Part shown: one piece after another, positions 1 through 7,970 of the stretch | How positions within the stretch are numbered: position 1 is the stretch's first letter | Layout of the letters: each line of letters starts with the position of its first letter | From: an uncultured Bacteroidales bacterium | GTDB taxonomy: Bacteria > Bacteroidota > Bacteroidia > Bacteroidales > UBA932 | Assembly: GCA_905236955.1 (NCBI GenBank) | Contig: CAJOQW010000142.1 | Span: 1-21,793, forward strand | Reading direction: 5' to 3' | Length of the DNA stretch: 21,793 nucleotides | The notes under the pieces: model-generated | The model's input: only the letters and a program-made list of their open reading frames with translations | The model's database searches: none | What the model was told of the DNA's origin: nothing | Made by a program: the position numbers and the translations under genes

Positions 1-350
1 ATCCCTTTTTGGGAGACCTCGACCACAGTATTCTCGAGGCCCGTGACGTAGAACGTGACCTTTCCGCTGCGGGCCTCGCCGTCGTTGTCCGTCACGCTCA
101 CCATTACGCTGCCGTTGTCCCGCCCGGAGTTGGCATCGACATTGATCCACGCGACGTCGCGGCTCACACGCCACGAGGCGTTGGAAGTGACCTTCAGCTC
201 CTTGGGGCTGTCGGAGGCTTCGAAAGACAGATTCGTGGGCGAAATGCTTATGGTACTGGGCTTTTCGGGGGTTGTCGGCTCCTTGCCGCCTCCGCAGGCG
301 CACGCAAGCAGGGAGAACAAGCACAGGAGCAGTATTTCAGTCCTTTTCAT
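1..350 (-). CDS. BACON-domain surface lipoprotein, N-terminal part (cut by the left edge)
   Basis: Reading leftwards from the ATG at 348-350 there are 116 open codons to the window edge. The protein starts MKRTEILLLCLFSLLACACG, a type II signal peptide with lipobox LLAC and probable lipidated Cys17 (Cys19 is also possible). Residues about 34-116 form one BACON domain: SISPTNLSFEA, then VTSNASW, then WINVDANSG, then a final VEVSQKG strand. BACON modules are mucin- or carbohydrate-associated Ig-like spacers, usually N-terminal to surface glycoside hydrolases, proteases or glycan-binding proteins in Bacteroidota. The function-defining C-terminal part lies outside the window, so enzyme or binding protein cannot be decided. 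It follows the SusE gene in the same direction but has its own promoter and a terminator between them. It shares a putative operator with the transporter operon, so I infer that it belongs to the same regulon. Confidence 0.85.
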   Translation of the reverse strand, partial: MKRTEILLLCLFSLLACACGGGKEPTTPEKPSTISISPTNLSFEASDSPKELKVTSNASWRVSRDVAWINVDANSGRDNGSVMVSVTDNDGEARSGKVTFYVTGLENTVVEVSQKG

Positions 351-374
351 TGATTATCAGCTTTAATAAGGCTT

Positions 375-406
375 TAAATTTACGCAGAATCCAACAAAAG
401 CGCAAA
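375..406 (-). promoter_or_regulatory. Promoter of the BACON lipoprotein gene
   Basis: On the minus strand a TTTG box (complement of 403-406) is followed after exactly 20 bp by TAAATTTA (complement of 375-382). This fits the Bacteroidota TTTG-N19-21-TAnnTTTG pattern with one mismatch in the last base. The -7 box begins 25 bp upstream of the ATG, as does the candidate box of the transporter operon. An alternative -7, TAAGTTTG (403-410), matches the consensus perfectly but would overlap the proposed -33. Confidence 0.5.
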
Positions 407-412
407 CTTACC

Positions 413-444
413 GAGACGGATGGAAGTATTTTGGAGACGAACGG
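413..444 (-). promoter_or_regulatory. Candidate LytTR-type operator: two direct repeats 21 bp apart
   Basis: GAGACGGATGG (413-423) recurs as GAGACGAACGG (434-444) with a start-to-start distance of exactly 21 bp. The match continues into GAAG after each copy, giving 12 of 14 identical positions. Read on the minus strand the upstream copy contains TCCGTTCGT, which fits the published LytTR-domain consensus as I recall it ([TA][AC][CA]GTTN[AG][TG], two copies 12-13 bp apart). The pair lies just upstream of the proposed -33 box. The same arrangement occurs at 9436-9467. Binding by the regulator at 10892-11650 is inferred. Confidence 0.55.
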
Positions 445-469
445 AAGGGGCAGCCTGCACGGGCCCGAT

Positions 470-502
470 AAAAAAGGCGCGGCGGAAAGGATCCGTCGCG
501 CC
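470..502 (-). terminator. Rho-independent terminator after the SusE-like gene
   Basis: On the minus strand GGCGCG-A-CGGA pairs with TCCG-C-CGCGCC around a five-base loop, followed directly by six T (complement of 470-475). It begins 24 bp downstream of the stop codon of the SusE-like gene. It should end the MFS-SusC-SusD-SusE transcript and separate it from the BACON gene. Confidence 0.85.
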
Positions 503-525
503 CGTGAGAATAAGTTCAGGTTTTA

Positions 526-3228
526 TTATTCAGCAGGAGTTGCCGTGATCGTTGCGGCGTTGGAGTCGTAAGTGATACGGTACTTCTTGCCGGTGGAAGC
601 CACGGTGAAGTTCTTGCCTCCGGCCTTGAGGGTGCTGTAGGCAGTGCCGTCCACTAGGGCGACAGGCTCGTCATCGCCGTCGGCGCCCCAGTTGACATTC
701 CAGTCGCCGCTCTTGCGGATCTTGAACTGGCCGTCGATGGTGACCACGGTCTCCCAAACGCCCTTGGCGGTCTCGCACATGAAGAAGTCCCTGCCCCAGC
801 TGTCGCCTTCGATGCCGCCGATGACGGCCCAGGCCTTGGTGACGGTGACCTTCTCGTTCGCGGGATCATAGCTCAGGACATAAGCCTGGTCGGCTGCCGG
901 CACCTTGAGGTTGCCGCCGCCGGCGTTGACATCCACCGCCTCGCCGTCGACGATCTCGGTGGTGGAACCGGAAGCATGTCCGCGGTTCACATCCCAGCCG
1001 CCGGCGAAACGTATCTTGATCTCGCCGTTGCCGATGAAGGGCTCGCTGTGATAGGTGCCGTCCGCCCATTTGCTGAGGTAGAGGTCCCAGTCCCAGTTAT
1101 GGCCTTCGAAACCGCCGATGACGCTCCATTCCCCGGTGGGGTTGATGGTGATGGTTTCAAGACGGTCATTATAGACGATCTGGTATGTGCCTTCGGGGAC
1201 GTTGATGTTGGATCCGTCCTGGGAAACCTTCAGCGCGACGCCCGGCTCATAGCTGGCACCGCCCCTGTTCACGGCCCAGTCATGGTTGTAGCGGAGCTTG
1301 AACTCGCCGTTGATGGCGGTGGGCTCGCTCACCCAGAGGCCTGTACCGATCCGGGTCATGAAGATGTCGTTGTTCCAGTCTCCACCTACGCCGATGAGCG
1401 ACCATGTGTCGGACGGGAGCGCATACTCGATGAGTATGGTATTGGCGGGCAGGTCCAGGGTGAGTTTGTACTCGCCGGCTTCGGGGACCACGATGTTGGG
1501 ACCTCCAGCCTCAATGGCGAAAGCGGTTCCGAGTTCCATGGTCGCGCCTGTGGCTATACCGTAGTTAAGGGCCCAGTCCATATTGTGGCGGACCTTGACT
1601 TCGGCATCGGCCTCGGTGGTGGTGAAGGTTCCGGTCCAGATGCCCGTCGCGTCGTCGCTTTCGGTCATCACGATGTCCTTTCCGTCCGCCCATCCGGTGA
1701 TGGAACCGACGATGCCCCATATGTCACCTTCGGTCAGCATGATCGTACGTTCGGCCAGATTGAACTCGACCTTGTAGAAGCCGGCCTTCGGAATGATGAT
1801 GTCCGGGCCGTTGTCGGAGATGGCGTCGAACGGAACGCCGAGTTCGGCAAGCGTGCCGCCGTAAGACTCGACCCAGGCGCCGTCCTTGCGGATCTTGATT
1901 TTCGCATTGTCTTCATTGACAGTGATATATGCGATGTAAAAGTCACCGCTTCCCGTCATCATGATATCGGTATAGCTTCCGTCATCACCCGAACCCCAGT
2001 TGTTGATGCTGCCGACAATTCCGTAGCCTTCCGGCGGGGTTATCACCGGTGTGTCGGGAGTGCTTCCGTCGTCATCGCCTTCCTCCACGGCCTGATACTT
2101 GGCCGGATTGGTGGTGATGATGATCTTCTCGGGATTGTTCAGGTCGACATAGATACGGTACTGTCCGGCCGGAGCGGTCATATTGTCGTTGATGCCGTTG
2201 ACAGGAGCGTCGATGGTACCGCCGATGTTGTAGGCGCTGCTCCAGTTGCCGTCGGAACGCACCTTCATGGTGCTTTCGGCAGCGAGGTCGAGGTCGGCAT
2301 AGAACTTCTGGGAAACCGTGTTGTACTTGAGCGGCACGTCATTGTCCCAGTCGCCGTTGATGCCGATAAGGCCGAGTTTGTCGAAGCTCTTCTCCACCTT
2401 CAGGCTGAGTGCGGACTTGTCGAAGGTCATGAGGTAGAAGTTCTTGGAATAGATCTTTATATCCTTTGACCCTCCGGAGCAGATGAGCGTGATCGGAGAA
2501 GCCTCGGCATCGGGAGTGGCGGCATCGCCGTCCAGACCCCAGTTGGCACTGTCGTCCCAGCCTTTTTCGGTGCCTCTGATCTTCCAGCCGTTGGCAGCCT
2601 TGCCGCCGAATCCGAGAAGACCGCTGTAATTGGTACCGGTACGTTCGAAGTCGAACAGGTCGAGAAGGGCGGCTTCGCCGTCGGCCCAACCCTGGAAGTC
2701 GCCGACTACGAACACATGTTCGTACTGGTCGGTGAGAGGCACATCACCGGCAGCGGGAGTGACGGTGGTATTGACGACGTCGGAGTAGAACACCTTGGGA
2801 TATTTCCCCACGGTGGCTCCTACCTTGTAGCCGATATCAGCGAGTTGCTCTGGTTCGAGCCCGAGTCCCCCAGCTGCCTCCTCGGCCACAAGTTTGACGT
2901 TGAGTATGGAATTGAGCACCTCATAAGAGGTTTCGTTTATTCCGCTGAAGAGTTGCACTTCCCGGCCTCCGGCGACGGCGTATATGGCGTAATCTATCTG
3001 GGTCTTGACCCCGAAATCGGCGGGAGCCCAGGTAAAGACGGCCGTATTGTTCAGATTGGTCGCATCTACCACCAGATCGGTCGGCACGGCATTCAGTATC
3101 GGAGCAACCACTGCGGAATCATCGACCATCCGCACCTGCTCCAGTTCTTCGATATTGCAGGCTGTCATGGTTGCTGCGGCAGCCAGCATCGCAATTAAAT
3201 ATCTCTTGAGTTTCATGGTAGTCGTCAT
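526..3228 (-). CDS. SusE/SusF-like outer-membrane glycan-binding lipoprotein with seven repeats
   Basis: This 900-residue lipoprotein has lipobox MTAC (Cys24) and is expected on the outer surface beside the SusCD pore. Residues about 40-160 look like the Ig-like N-terminal domain of SusE (TWAPADF, SYEV, YSDVVNTTVTP). Seven repeats of about 90-110 residues follow, starting near 170, 285, 401, 503, 608, 700 and 799. Each has the pattern W-x-x-IGxxxxxW...D, then KIR...W..N.G, then a VPxxGxYxI strand, as in the starch-binding modules of SusE and SusF. An acidic, Pro/Thr-rich linker (about 380-400) separates repeats 2 and 3. Classical SusE and SusF carry two and three such modules, so this one is much longer. 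The ATG abuts the susD stop codon and AGGAA lies 5 bp upstream of it; Met5 is the alternative start. It probably binds an alpha-glucan, but the ligand is inferred. Confidence 0.85.
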   Translation of the reverse strand: MTTTMKLKRYLIAMLAAAATMTACNIEELEQVRMVDDSAVVAPILNAVPTDLVVDATNLNNTAVFTWAPADFGVKTQIDYAIYAVAGGREVQLFSGINETSYEVLNSILNVKLVAEEAAGGLGLEPEQLADIGYKVGATVGKYPKVFYSDVVNTTVTPAAGDVPLTDQYEHVFVVGDFQGWADGEAALLDLFDFERTGTNYSGLLGFGGKAANGWKIRGTEKGWDDSANWGLDGDAATPDAEASPITLICSGGSKDIKIYSKNFYLMTFDKSALSLKVEKSFDKLGLIGINGDWDNDVPLKYNTVSQKFYADLDLAAESTMKVRSDGNWSSAYNIGGTIDAPVNGINDNMTAPAGQYRIYVDLNNPEKIIITTNPAKYQAVEEGDDDGSTPDTPVITPPEGYGIVGSINNWGSGDDGSYTDIMMTGSGDFYIAYITVNEDNAKIKIRKDGAWVESYGGTLAELGVPFDAISDNGPDIIIPKAGFYKVEFNLAERTIMLTEGDIWGIVGSITGWADGKDIVMTESDDATGIWTGTFTTTEADAEVKVRHNMDWALNYGIATGATMELGTAFAIEAGGPNIVVPEAGEYKLTLDLPANTILIEYALPSDTWSLIGVGGDWNNDIFMTRIGTGLWVSEPTAINGEFKLRYNHDWAVNRGGASYEPGVALKVSQDGSNINVPEGTYQIVYNDRLETITINPTGEWSVIGGFEGHNWDWDLYLSKWADGTYHSEPFIGNGEIKIRFAGGWDVNRGHASGSTTEIVDGEAVDVNAGGGNLKVPAADQAYVLSYDPANEKVTVTKAWAVIGGIEGDSWGRDFFMCETAKGVWETVVTIDGQFKIRKSGDWNVNWGADGDDEPVALVDGTAYSTLKAGGKNFTVASTGKKYRITYDSNAATITATPAE
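538..2721 (-). repeat. Seven tandem protein repeats within the SusE-like gene
   Basis: The region encodes residues about 170-897. Repeats 4 to 7 (near 503-602, 608-696, 700-798 and 799-897) are the most alike. They share WxxIG near the start, a GxxKIR or EVKVR strand, a W(D/A)xNxG turn, a GGxNixVP loop and a final hydrophobic strand. Repeats 1 and 2 are more divergent, and repeat 1 has longer loops. The W and N positions of the KIR...W..N turn are conserved in most copies and are plausible ligand-stacking or polar contacts. The repeats are recognised at protein level; I did not compute nucleotide identity. Confidence 0.75.
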
Positions 3229-4863
3229 TTATTTTCCTGCAACCTTATAGCCTTCATTCTGATTCAGGTTCGGGTTGGAAGCCAGTTCGGAAGCGGGGAT
3301 GGCGAAGATGTTCAGATGCTTGTCGAAGCCCTGTCCTGTATAGGAACCTCCCTTCCAGGGCCAGAGATATGAGGCGGAATTGTACAGGCCGTAACGGATG
3401 AGGTCGGTACGGCGATGTCCCTCCCACATGAGTTCGCGTGCGCGCTCGGCTACGAGATAATCGGTAGTGATGGTCGTGGGAGCCTCTACGCCTGCACGTT
3501 CGGAAAGCTGCCTGAGGTATGGAAGCGCACTGGAAGAAGCACCGGTGTGCATGCAGGCCTCGGCATAGATCAGATAGATTTCACCCAGGCGGATGAGGGG
3601 GAAGTCCACATCGCTGTATGCCTTGATGCCTGCGGTGGCGCGGAACTGTTCCTCGGTCTGGTCGTGGGGGATGTTGTTGAACTTGAAGCAGGACCAGCCG
3701 TACGAGAAGTCGTAAAGTTCGGACATATCCTCCTTCCTGCCCTTTATATAGAACATACGGCCGCGCTTGTCGGCAATCGTATAATCGCCGGTGGAGTAAT
3801 CCTGTCCCGACGGGGAGAAGTAAAGGTTCACGTAGTCGAAAGGAACACGGATACCGCCCCAACCGCCATTCACACCGTTCGGACGGCTGTCGGAGGTGAC
3901 GTCGCTGTCCGCTATCGCGGCAAAGGCGAGGAATGAAGAACCGCCGTAGCTTTGGGTCTGTTCCGCATTGTAGTCTATCGCGAACAGCATCTCCTTCTGG
4001 ACATCGGGATTGCTTCCGTTGTCGCCGCGGAACACGTCTGCATAGTTGGAAGCAAGTCCGTAGCCGAGCTTGAAGATCTCTTCGCAGGCGGCCTTGGCTT
4101 CGTTCCACATTGCGGTTCCGGTATAGACCTCGGCGTTCAGGTAAATCCTTGCGAGCAAGCCCCATACGGAACCCTTGTCAGCCCTGGGATAATTGCTCCT
4201 CGCCTCCGGCATGGCGCTGCCGGAAGAGACAAGGTCCTTGAGTTCACCGACAATCCAGTTGAAAATGTCGGTACGGGATTTCTGGACCGGACCTTCGATA
4301 CCCACGGGGCTCTCTTCCGTAGTGAACGGAACGGCGCCGAAACAGTCCATGTCGATCCAGTAATAGTACGCCCTGAGGAAGCGGGCTTCCGCCCTGTACG
4401 ACTCGACGATCTTCGCGTTCTCAGCTGTGAGGGCACTCAGGTCCTGGGTCTGGCGGAGGAATTCGTTCGCGAACGAAATGCCCTGCACCGTACGGACATA
4501 CACGGCGTAAGCGGCATCGTTGTCGGCCTCCGACCATGTATTGGTATTGACGGCTGCAACCCAGGCGTCACCGCTCCATGCGCACTTGACGGCATCGGCC
4601 GAAACCTCGTTAAGGCTCCAATATGCCCTGATGAGTTCGGACGCGCCGCCGTCGGTGAGCTGAAGGTCGGTAAGGTCGTTGGAAACAAACTGGAAATAGA
4701 TTCTGGCAAGGCCGCCGAGATAGCCCGAAGGATCGGTGCCATAAACGGTTGCCGCAGTTTTCTGGGTCTCGTTGAGCGGCTGGGTCTCGAGGTCTCCCAC
4801 GCATGCGGTGAACATGGTACCGGCAGCGGCAGCAACGGCAATGAATTTCAAATATCTTTTCAT
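3229..4863 (-). CDS. SusD/RagB-family outer-membrane glycan-binding lipoprotein
   Basis: A 544-residue SusD homologue, of normal length for the family. SusD proteins form the lid over the SusC transporter and capture oligosaccharides at the surface. The signal peptide ends with lipobox MFTAC (Cys21). The family's core motif is visible at about 158-180 (AEARFLRAYYYWIDMDCFG, then AVPF), followed by YPRADKGSVWGLLARIYL and, near the C-terminus, FPLIRLGEIYLIYAEA and ELMWEGHRRTDLIRYG, all typical of RagB/SusD. It starts 12 bp after the susC stop and its own stop directly abuts the SusE-like ATG, so the three genes are certainly co-transcribed and perhaps translationally coupled. The substrate cannot be read from the sequence; an alpha-glucan is suggested only by the neighbours. 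Confidence 0.95.
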   Translation of the reverse strand: MKRYLKFIAVAAAAGTMFTACVGDLETQPLNETQKTAATVYGTDPSGYLGGLARIYFQFVSNDLTDLQLTDGGASELIRAYWSLNEVSADAVKCAWSGDAWVAAVNTNTWSEADNDAAYAVYVRTVQGISFANEFLRQTQDLSALTAENAKIVESYRAEARFLRAYYYWIDMDCFGAVPFTTEESPVGIEGPVQKSRTDIFNWIVGELKDLVSSGSAMPEARSNYPRADKGSVWGLLARIYLNAEVYTGTAMWNEAKAACEEIFKLGYGLASNYADVFRGDNGSNPDVQKEMLFAIDYNAEQTQSYGGSSFLAFAAIADSDVTSDSRPNGVNGGWGGIRVPFDYVNLYFSPSGQDYSTGDYTIADKRGRMFYIKGRKEDMSELYDFSYGWSCFKFNNIPHDQTEEQFRATAGIKAYSDVDFPLIRLGEIYLIYAEACMHTGASSSALPYLRQLSERAGVEAPTTITTDYLVAERARELMWEGHRRTDLIRYGLYNSASYLWPWKGGSYTGQGFDKHLNIFAIPASELASNPNLNQNEGYKVAGK

Positions 4864-4875
4864 TTTCAGCGTCGA

Positions 4876-7800
4876 TTAGAAGTTGAGGTTCACGCGGAGA
4901 GAATAGGTGCGCGGACGCGGCCAGATGCTGGAATCGATACCTTCGGATCCCGGAATTTCAGGATCTATACCGGAATATCCGGTAAGCACGAATGCGTTCT
5001 GGACAGTAAAGCCGATGCGCATGTCGGTACCTTCCTTCCTGAAGAGATTGCGGAAAGTATAACCGAGATTGATGTCATCCATGCGGAAGAACGATGCGTC
5101 TTCGAGGAAGAGGTCGGAAGAATACTGCACGATGGAGTTGGTGCCAACGAATCCCGATTCCTTTGCATACCTCAGGTAATTGTTGAGCCAGATGTTGGAG
5201 ATGACGATGTTCGCCGAAGAGTTCTCACCCTTGACATTGTTGAACACCCAGTTGCCCACCGAGCCGTGGCCGTTGAAGCCGAAGTCCCAGTTCCGGTAGT
5301 TGAACTTGAGGTTCACACCGCCGAAGAAATCGGGGTTGGGGCTCTTGCCGGTCATGTACATGTCGCCGGTGTCTATGATATTGTTTTTGTTGCGGTCCAC
5401 GAATGCATTCTGGATAGGCTTTCCGCCTGCATCATAGAGCTGCTGGTAAGCGTAGAAAGAGTACGGTGCGTAACCTACCATATGGCGGCCGATATAGTTG
5501 CCGGTACCTCCGCTGATATGGCCGACCTGGATGGCATAGTTGGGATCGTCGGTATTGTTCAGTTTGGTGAACTGCGTACTCTGGAGCGTTCCGTTCAGTC
5601 CGATCACCAGGGACATGTCCTGGGTCTCGATGGGGATGAGGTTGAGGGTAAGTTCCACGCCCTTGTTCTCCATAGAGCCGATATTATAGAGAAGCGAGTT
5701 GCCGAAGTTGGCGCCCATCGGGGTGAGCAGCTCGTTCAGGAGGTCGTCGGTAACACGCTTGTAAACATCGGCGGTACCGCTGATGCGGTTGTTCGCGAAA
5801 CCGAAATCAAAACCGGCGTTGTATGTCGTAGTGGTCTCCCACCTCAGTTCGGGATTATATGCGGCAGGCGATATGGTCTTGAGATATGTGGTGCTCCCGC
5901 CTCCCATGTTATATGCATGATACTGGTCGGTAGAAACCGTATAGATAGGCTGGTAGTAATAGTTCCTGATGCCGTCCTGCTGGCCGGTCTTGCCCCAGCT
6001 CAGACGGAACTTGAGGGTGGAGATGGCCCTGCTGCCCTTGAGGAAGCCTTCCTCCTTGACATTCCAGGCGAATGCTGCGGACGGGAAGAGACCCCAGCGG
6101 TGATCCTTCGCAAACCTTGAGGATCCGTCATCACGCAGGGTGAAGGTGAACAGATACCTCGAAGCATAGGAATAGTTGAGACGTCCGTAGAACGAAACCA
6201 GATAGTTCTCCTGCTCGTAGAGGGGATAGCGCGAATCGATGGTCTGTCCGGGATCGAGCTTCATCTGGTTCGTGACGTTGAAATAGTAAACGTCGCGGTC
6301 GTTGCCGTAGAAGTGCTGCCAGGAATAACCGGCCATCACATCCAGGTTGCTCTTGCCGAAATCCTTGTTGTAGTCGGCATAGAACTCCAGCACCGTGTTG
6401 GTGCGCTTGTGGCTCCAGTTGTCATACTGGCCGATGATGGGATTCTCGGTGTCCTTGTAGGCATTGAAAGAACCGGGAAGCTCTCCGACATAACCATGCG
6501 AACGGGAAACGTCATAACCCAGATTGAGGTTGAGCCTGAGCGCTTCGAAGCCATGGACCTTGTAGTCGAACTGGGTGTTGCCGATGAAACGGAAAGCCCT
6601 CGCCAGGTCCCTGTAGTCATTGAGGAGGGAGAGCGGGTTGGAGCCTGCGAGGTTGTTCGGCGAGAAGGAAGTGCCACGGCCCGAACCGTAGTTGAAATAC
6701 CCGTTTGTGGTGGTGTAATCTATGGATCCGTCGGCATTCCTGAAATAGGGGTCGATGGTGGGATTGAAGAATGCGGCGGTGCCGACTGCACCGGAATTGG
6801 CCTTGTCTTCATCGGTCGCCACGAGCTTGCCGTTGACATTGACTGTCAGGTGGTCGTCGAAGAATTTGGGAGAGAGGCTGAGGTCGATGTTCCCTTTGTT
6901 GTATTCGGAGTTCTTCAATGTACCCTGCTGCCTGGAGAATCCTTCCGAAAGACGGAACGGGACTTTCTTGCCCAGCATCCCGTAAACGCTGACATTGTGC
7001 TCCTGCGAGAAGGCCGTACGGAAAATCAGGTCGTTCCAGTCCGTGTTGGCGTTGCCGAGCCTGGAATGGGCGATGTCGCCCGTGGAAGTCCCGACAGGGA
7101 AGGTCGCATCGATGAATGCCCTGTATTCGTCGGCATCCATGACATCGAGGGTCTTGGTGTTCTGCGCAAGGCTGAAGTTTCCGTTGTAGGAGACTTTGAT
7201 GCCGGAACCGCTACCCTTCTTGGTCGTGATGATGATGACGCCGTTTGACGCGCGCGAACCGTAGATGGCCGCGGCGGAGGCGTCCTTAAGGACGGTGAAG
7301 CTTTCGATGTCGTTGGGATTGATAGACTCGAGGGGGTTGGTCATACCTTCTCCGCCGTCATTCGCGAGGGGCACTCCGTCAACCACGACCAGAGGGTCGT
7401 TCGACGCATTGAGCGATGCGGCACCACGGATACGGATGGTAGAGCCGGCTCCGGGCTGGCCACTGCCGGGAATCACCTGCAAGCCTGCGACCTTGCCCTT
7501 GAGGAGGTCCTGGGTGGAGACGAGGGCTCCGCGGTTGATTTCCTCGGACTTTATGGCGGTCACCGAACCTGTCATGTCTTCTTTCTTTACGGTACCGTAA
7601 CCGATCACCACGATGTCTTCGAGGAATTCGCTGTCCTCGACGAGGGTGATGGTGGAGGGAAGCTCCCGGGCTACGAACGTCTGTGTAGCGTAGCTCATGC
7701 AACTTACCTCAATGACGGCGTCAGGCCCGGAAACTGTGAGGACGAAGTTGCCGTCGAGGTCGGTCATGGTACCGGTGGTGGTGCCCTGTTCCATGACTGC

Positions 7801-7929
7801 GGCTCCTATTACGGGGCCCATCGCGTCGACAACCGTTCCTTTAACCTGATATCCGCTTTGCGCGGACATCGTCGCGGGAATGAATGCGCTTATGAGCGCT
7901 ATTCCCAGTACGGTTAGAAACCTTTTCAT
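4876..7929 (-). CDS. SusC/RagA-family TonB-dependent outer-membrane glycan transporter
   Basis: This 1017-residue protein is the energised outer-membrane channel of the locus. A Sec signal peptide (MKRFLTVLGIALISAFIPA, cleavage probably after Ala-Gln near residue 24) is followed by a carboxypeptidase-like regulatory domain (about 27-100, VKGTVVDAMGPVIGAAV). A TonB-box region (EDIVVIGYGTVKKED, about 104-118) leads into the plug domain with QVIPGSGQPGAGSTIRIRG, VVVDGVPL and DASAAAIYGSRASNGVIIIT, hallmark SusC motifs. The rest is the beta-barrel, ending in RVNLNF with a terminal Phe. There is no N-terminal anti-sigma-binding (STN) domain, so ECF-sigma signalling through this receptor is not expected. 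I chose the ATG at 7927-7929. An in-frame TTG at 7974 would add 15 residues unlike a signal peptide and would overlap the transporter stop codon. Confidence 0.95.
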   Translation of the reverse strand: MKRFLTVLGIALISAFIPATMSAQSGYQVKGTVVDAMGPVIGAAVMEQGTTTGTMTDLDGNFVLTVSGPDAVIEVSCMSYATQTFVARELPSTITLVEDSEFLEDIVVIGYGTVKKEDMTGSVTAIKSEEINRGALVSTQDLLKGKVAGLQVIPGSGQPGAGSTIRIRGAASLNASNDPLVVVDGVPLANDGGEGMTNPLESINPNDIESFTVLKDASAAAIYGSRASNGVIIITTKKGSGSGIKVSYNGNFSLAQNTKTLDVMDADEYRAFIDATFPVGTSTGDIAHSRLGNANTDWNDLIFRTAFSQEHNVSVYGMLGKKVPFRLSEGFSRQQGTLKNSEYNKGNIDLSLSPKFFDDHLTVNVNGKLVATDEDKANSGAVGTAAFFNPTIDPYFRNADGSIDYTTTNGYFNYGSGRGTSFSPNNLAGSNPLSLLNDYRDLARAFRFIGNTQFDYKVHGFEALRLNLNLGYDVSRSHGYVGELPGSFNAYKDTENPIIGQYDNWSHKRTNTVLEFYADYNKDFGKSNLDVMAGYSWQHFYGNDRDVYYFNVTNQMKLDPGQTIDSRYPLYEQENYLVSFYGRLNYSYASRYLFTFTLRDDGSSRFAKDHRWGLFPSAAFAWNVKEEGFLKGSRAISTLKFRLSWGKTGQQDGIRNYYYQPIYTVSTDQYHAYNMGGGSTTYLKTISPAAYNPELRWETTTTYNAGFDFGFANNRISGTADVYKRVTDDLLNELLTPMGANFGNSLLYNIGSMENKGVELTLNLIPIETQDMSLVIGLNGTLQSTQFTKLNNTDDPNYAIQVGHISGGTGNYIGRHMVGYAPYSFYAYQQLYDAGGKPIQNAFVDRNKNNIIDTGDMYMTGKSPNPDFFGGVNLKFNYRNWDFGFNGHGSVGNWVFNNVKGENSSANIVISNIWLNNYLRYAKESGFVGTNSIVQYSSDLFLEDASFFRMDDINLGYTFRNLFRKEGTDMRIGFTVQNAFVLTGYSGIDPEIPGSEGIDSSIWPRPRTYSLRVNLNF

Positions 7930-7970
7930 TAGATTGTTTTGGTTGTTGATGATTAAAATGGTATTTAGAT

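Noticed and set aside
976..2469. A 497-codon plus-strand open frame opposite the SusE-like gene
   Set aside because: It is a shadow of a GC-rich gene: no family motif, composition of an antisense frame, and the opposite strand has clear repeats and a signal peptide.
538..2721. Whether the regular repetition in this stretch is a CRISPR array
   Set aside because: The period is about 300 bp, the similarity is at protein level and the frame is open throughout; it encodes tandem protein domains.
3952..6120. A 722-codon plus-strand open frame opposite susD and susC
   Set aside because: Antisense shadow; both minus-strand genes carry unmistakable SusD and SusC motifs over the same bases, and the junction of two genes is crossed without any domain.
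7515..7530. Another GAGACGAGG-like sequence inside susC
   Set aside because: It is a single copy within coding sequence without a partner 21 bp away, so it is not counted as an operator.
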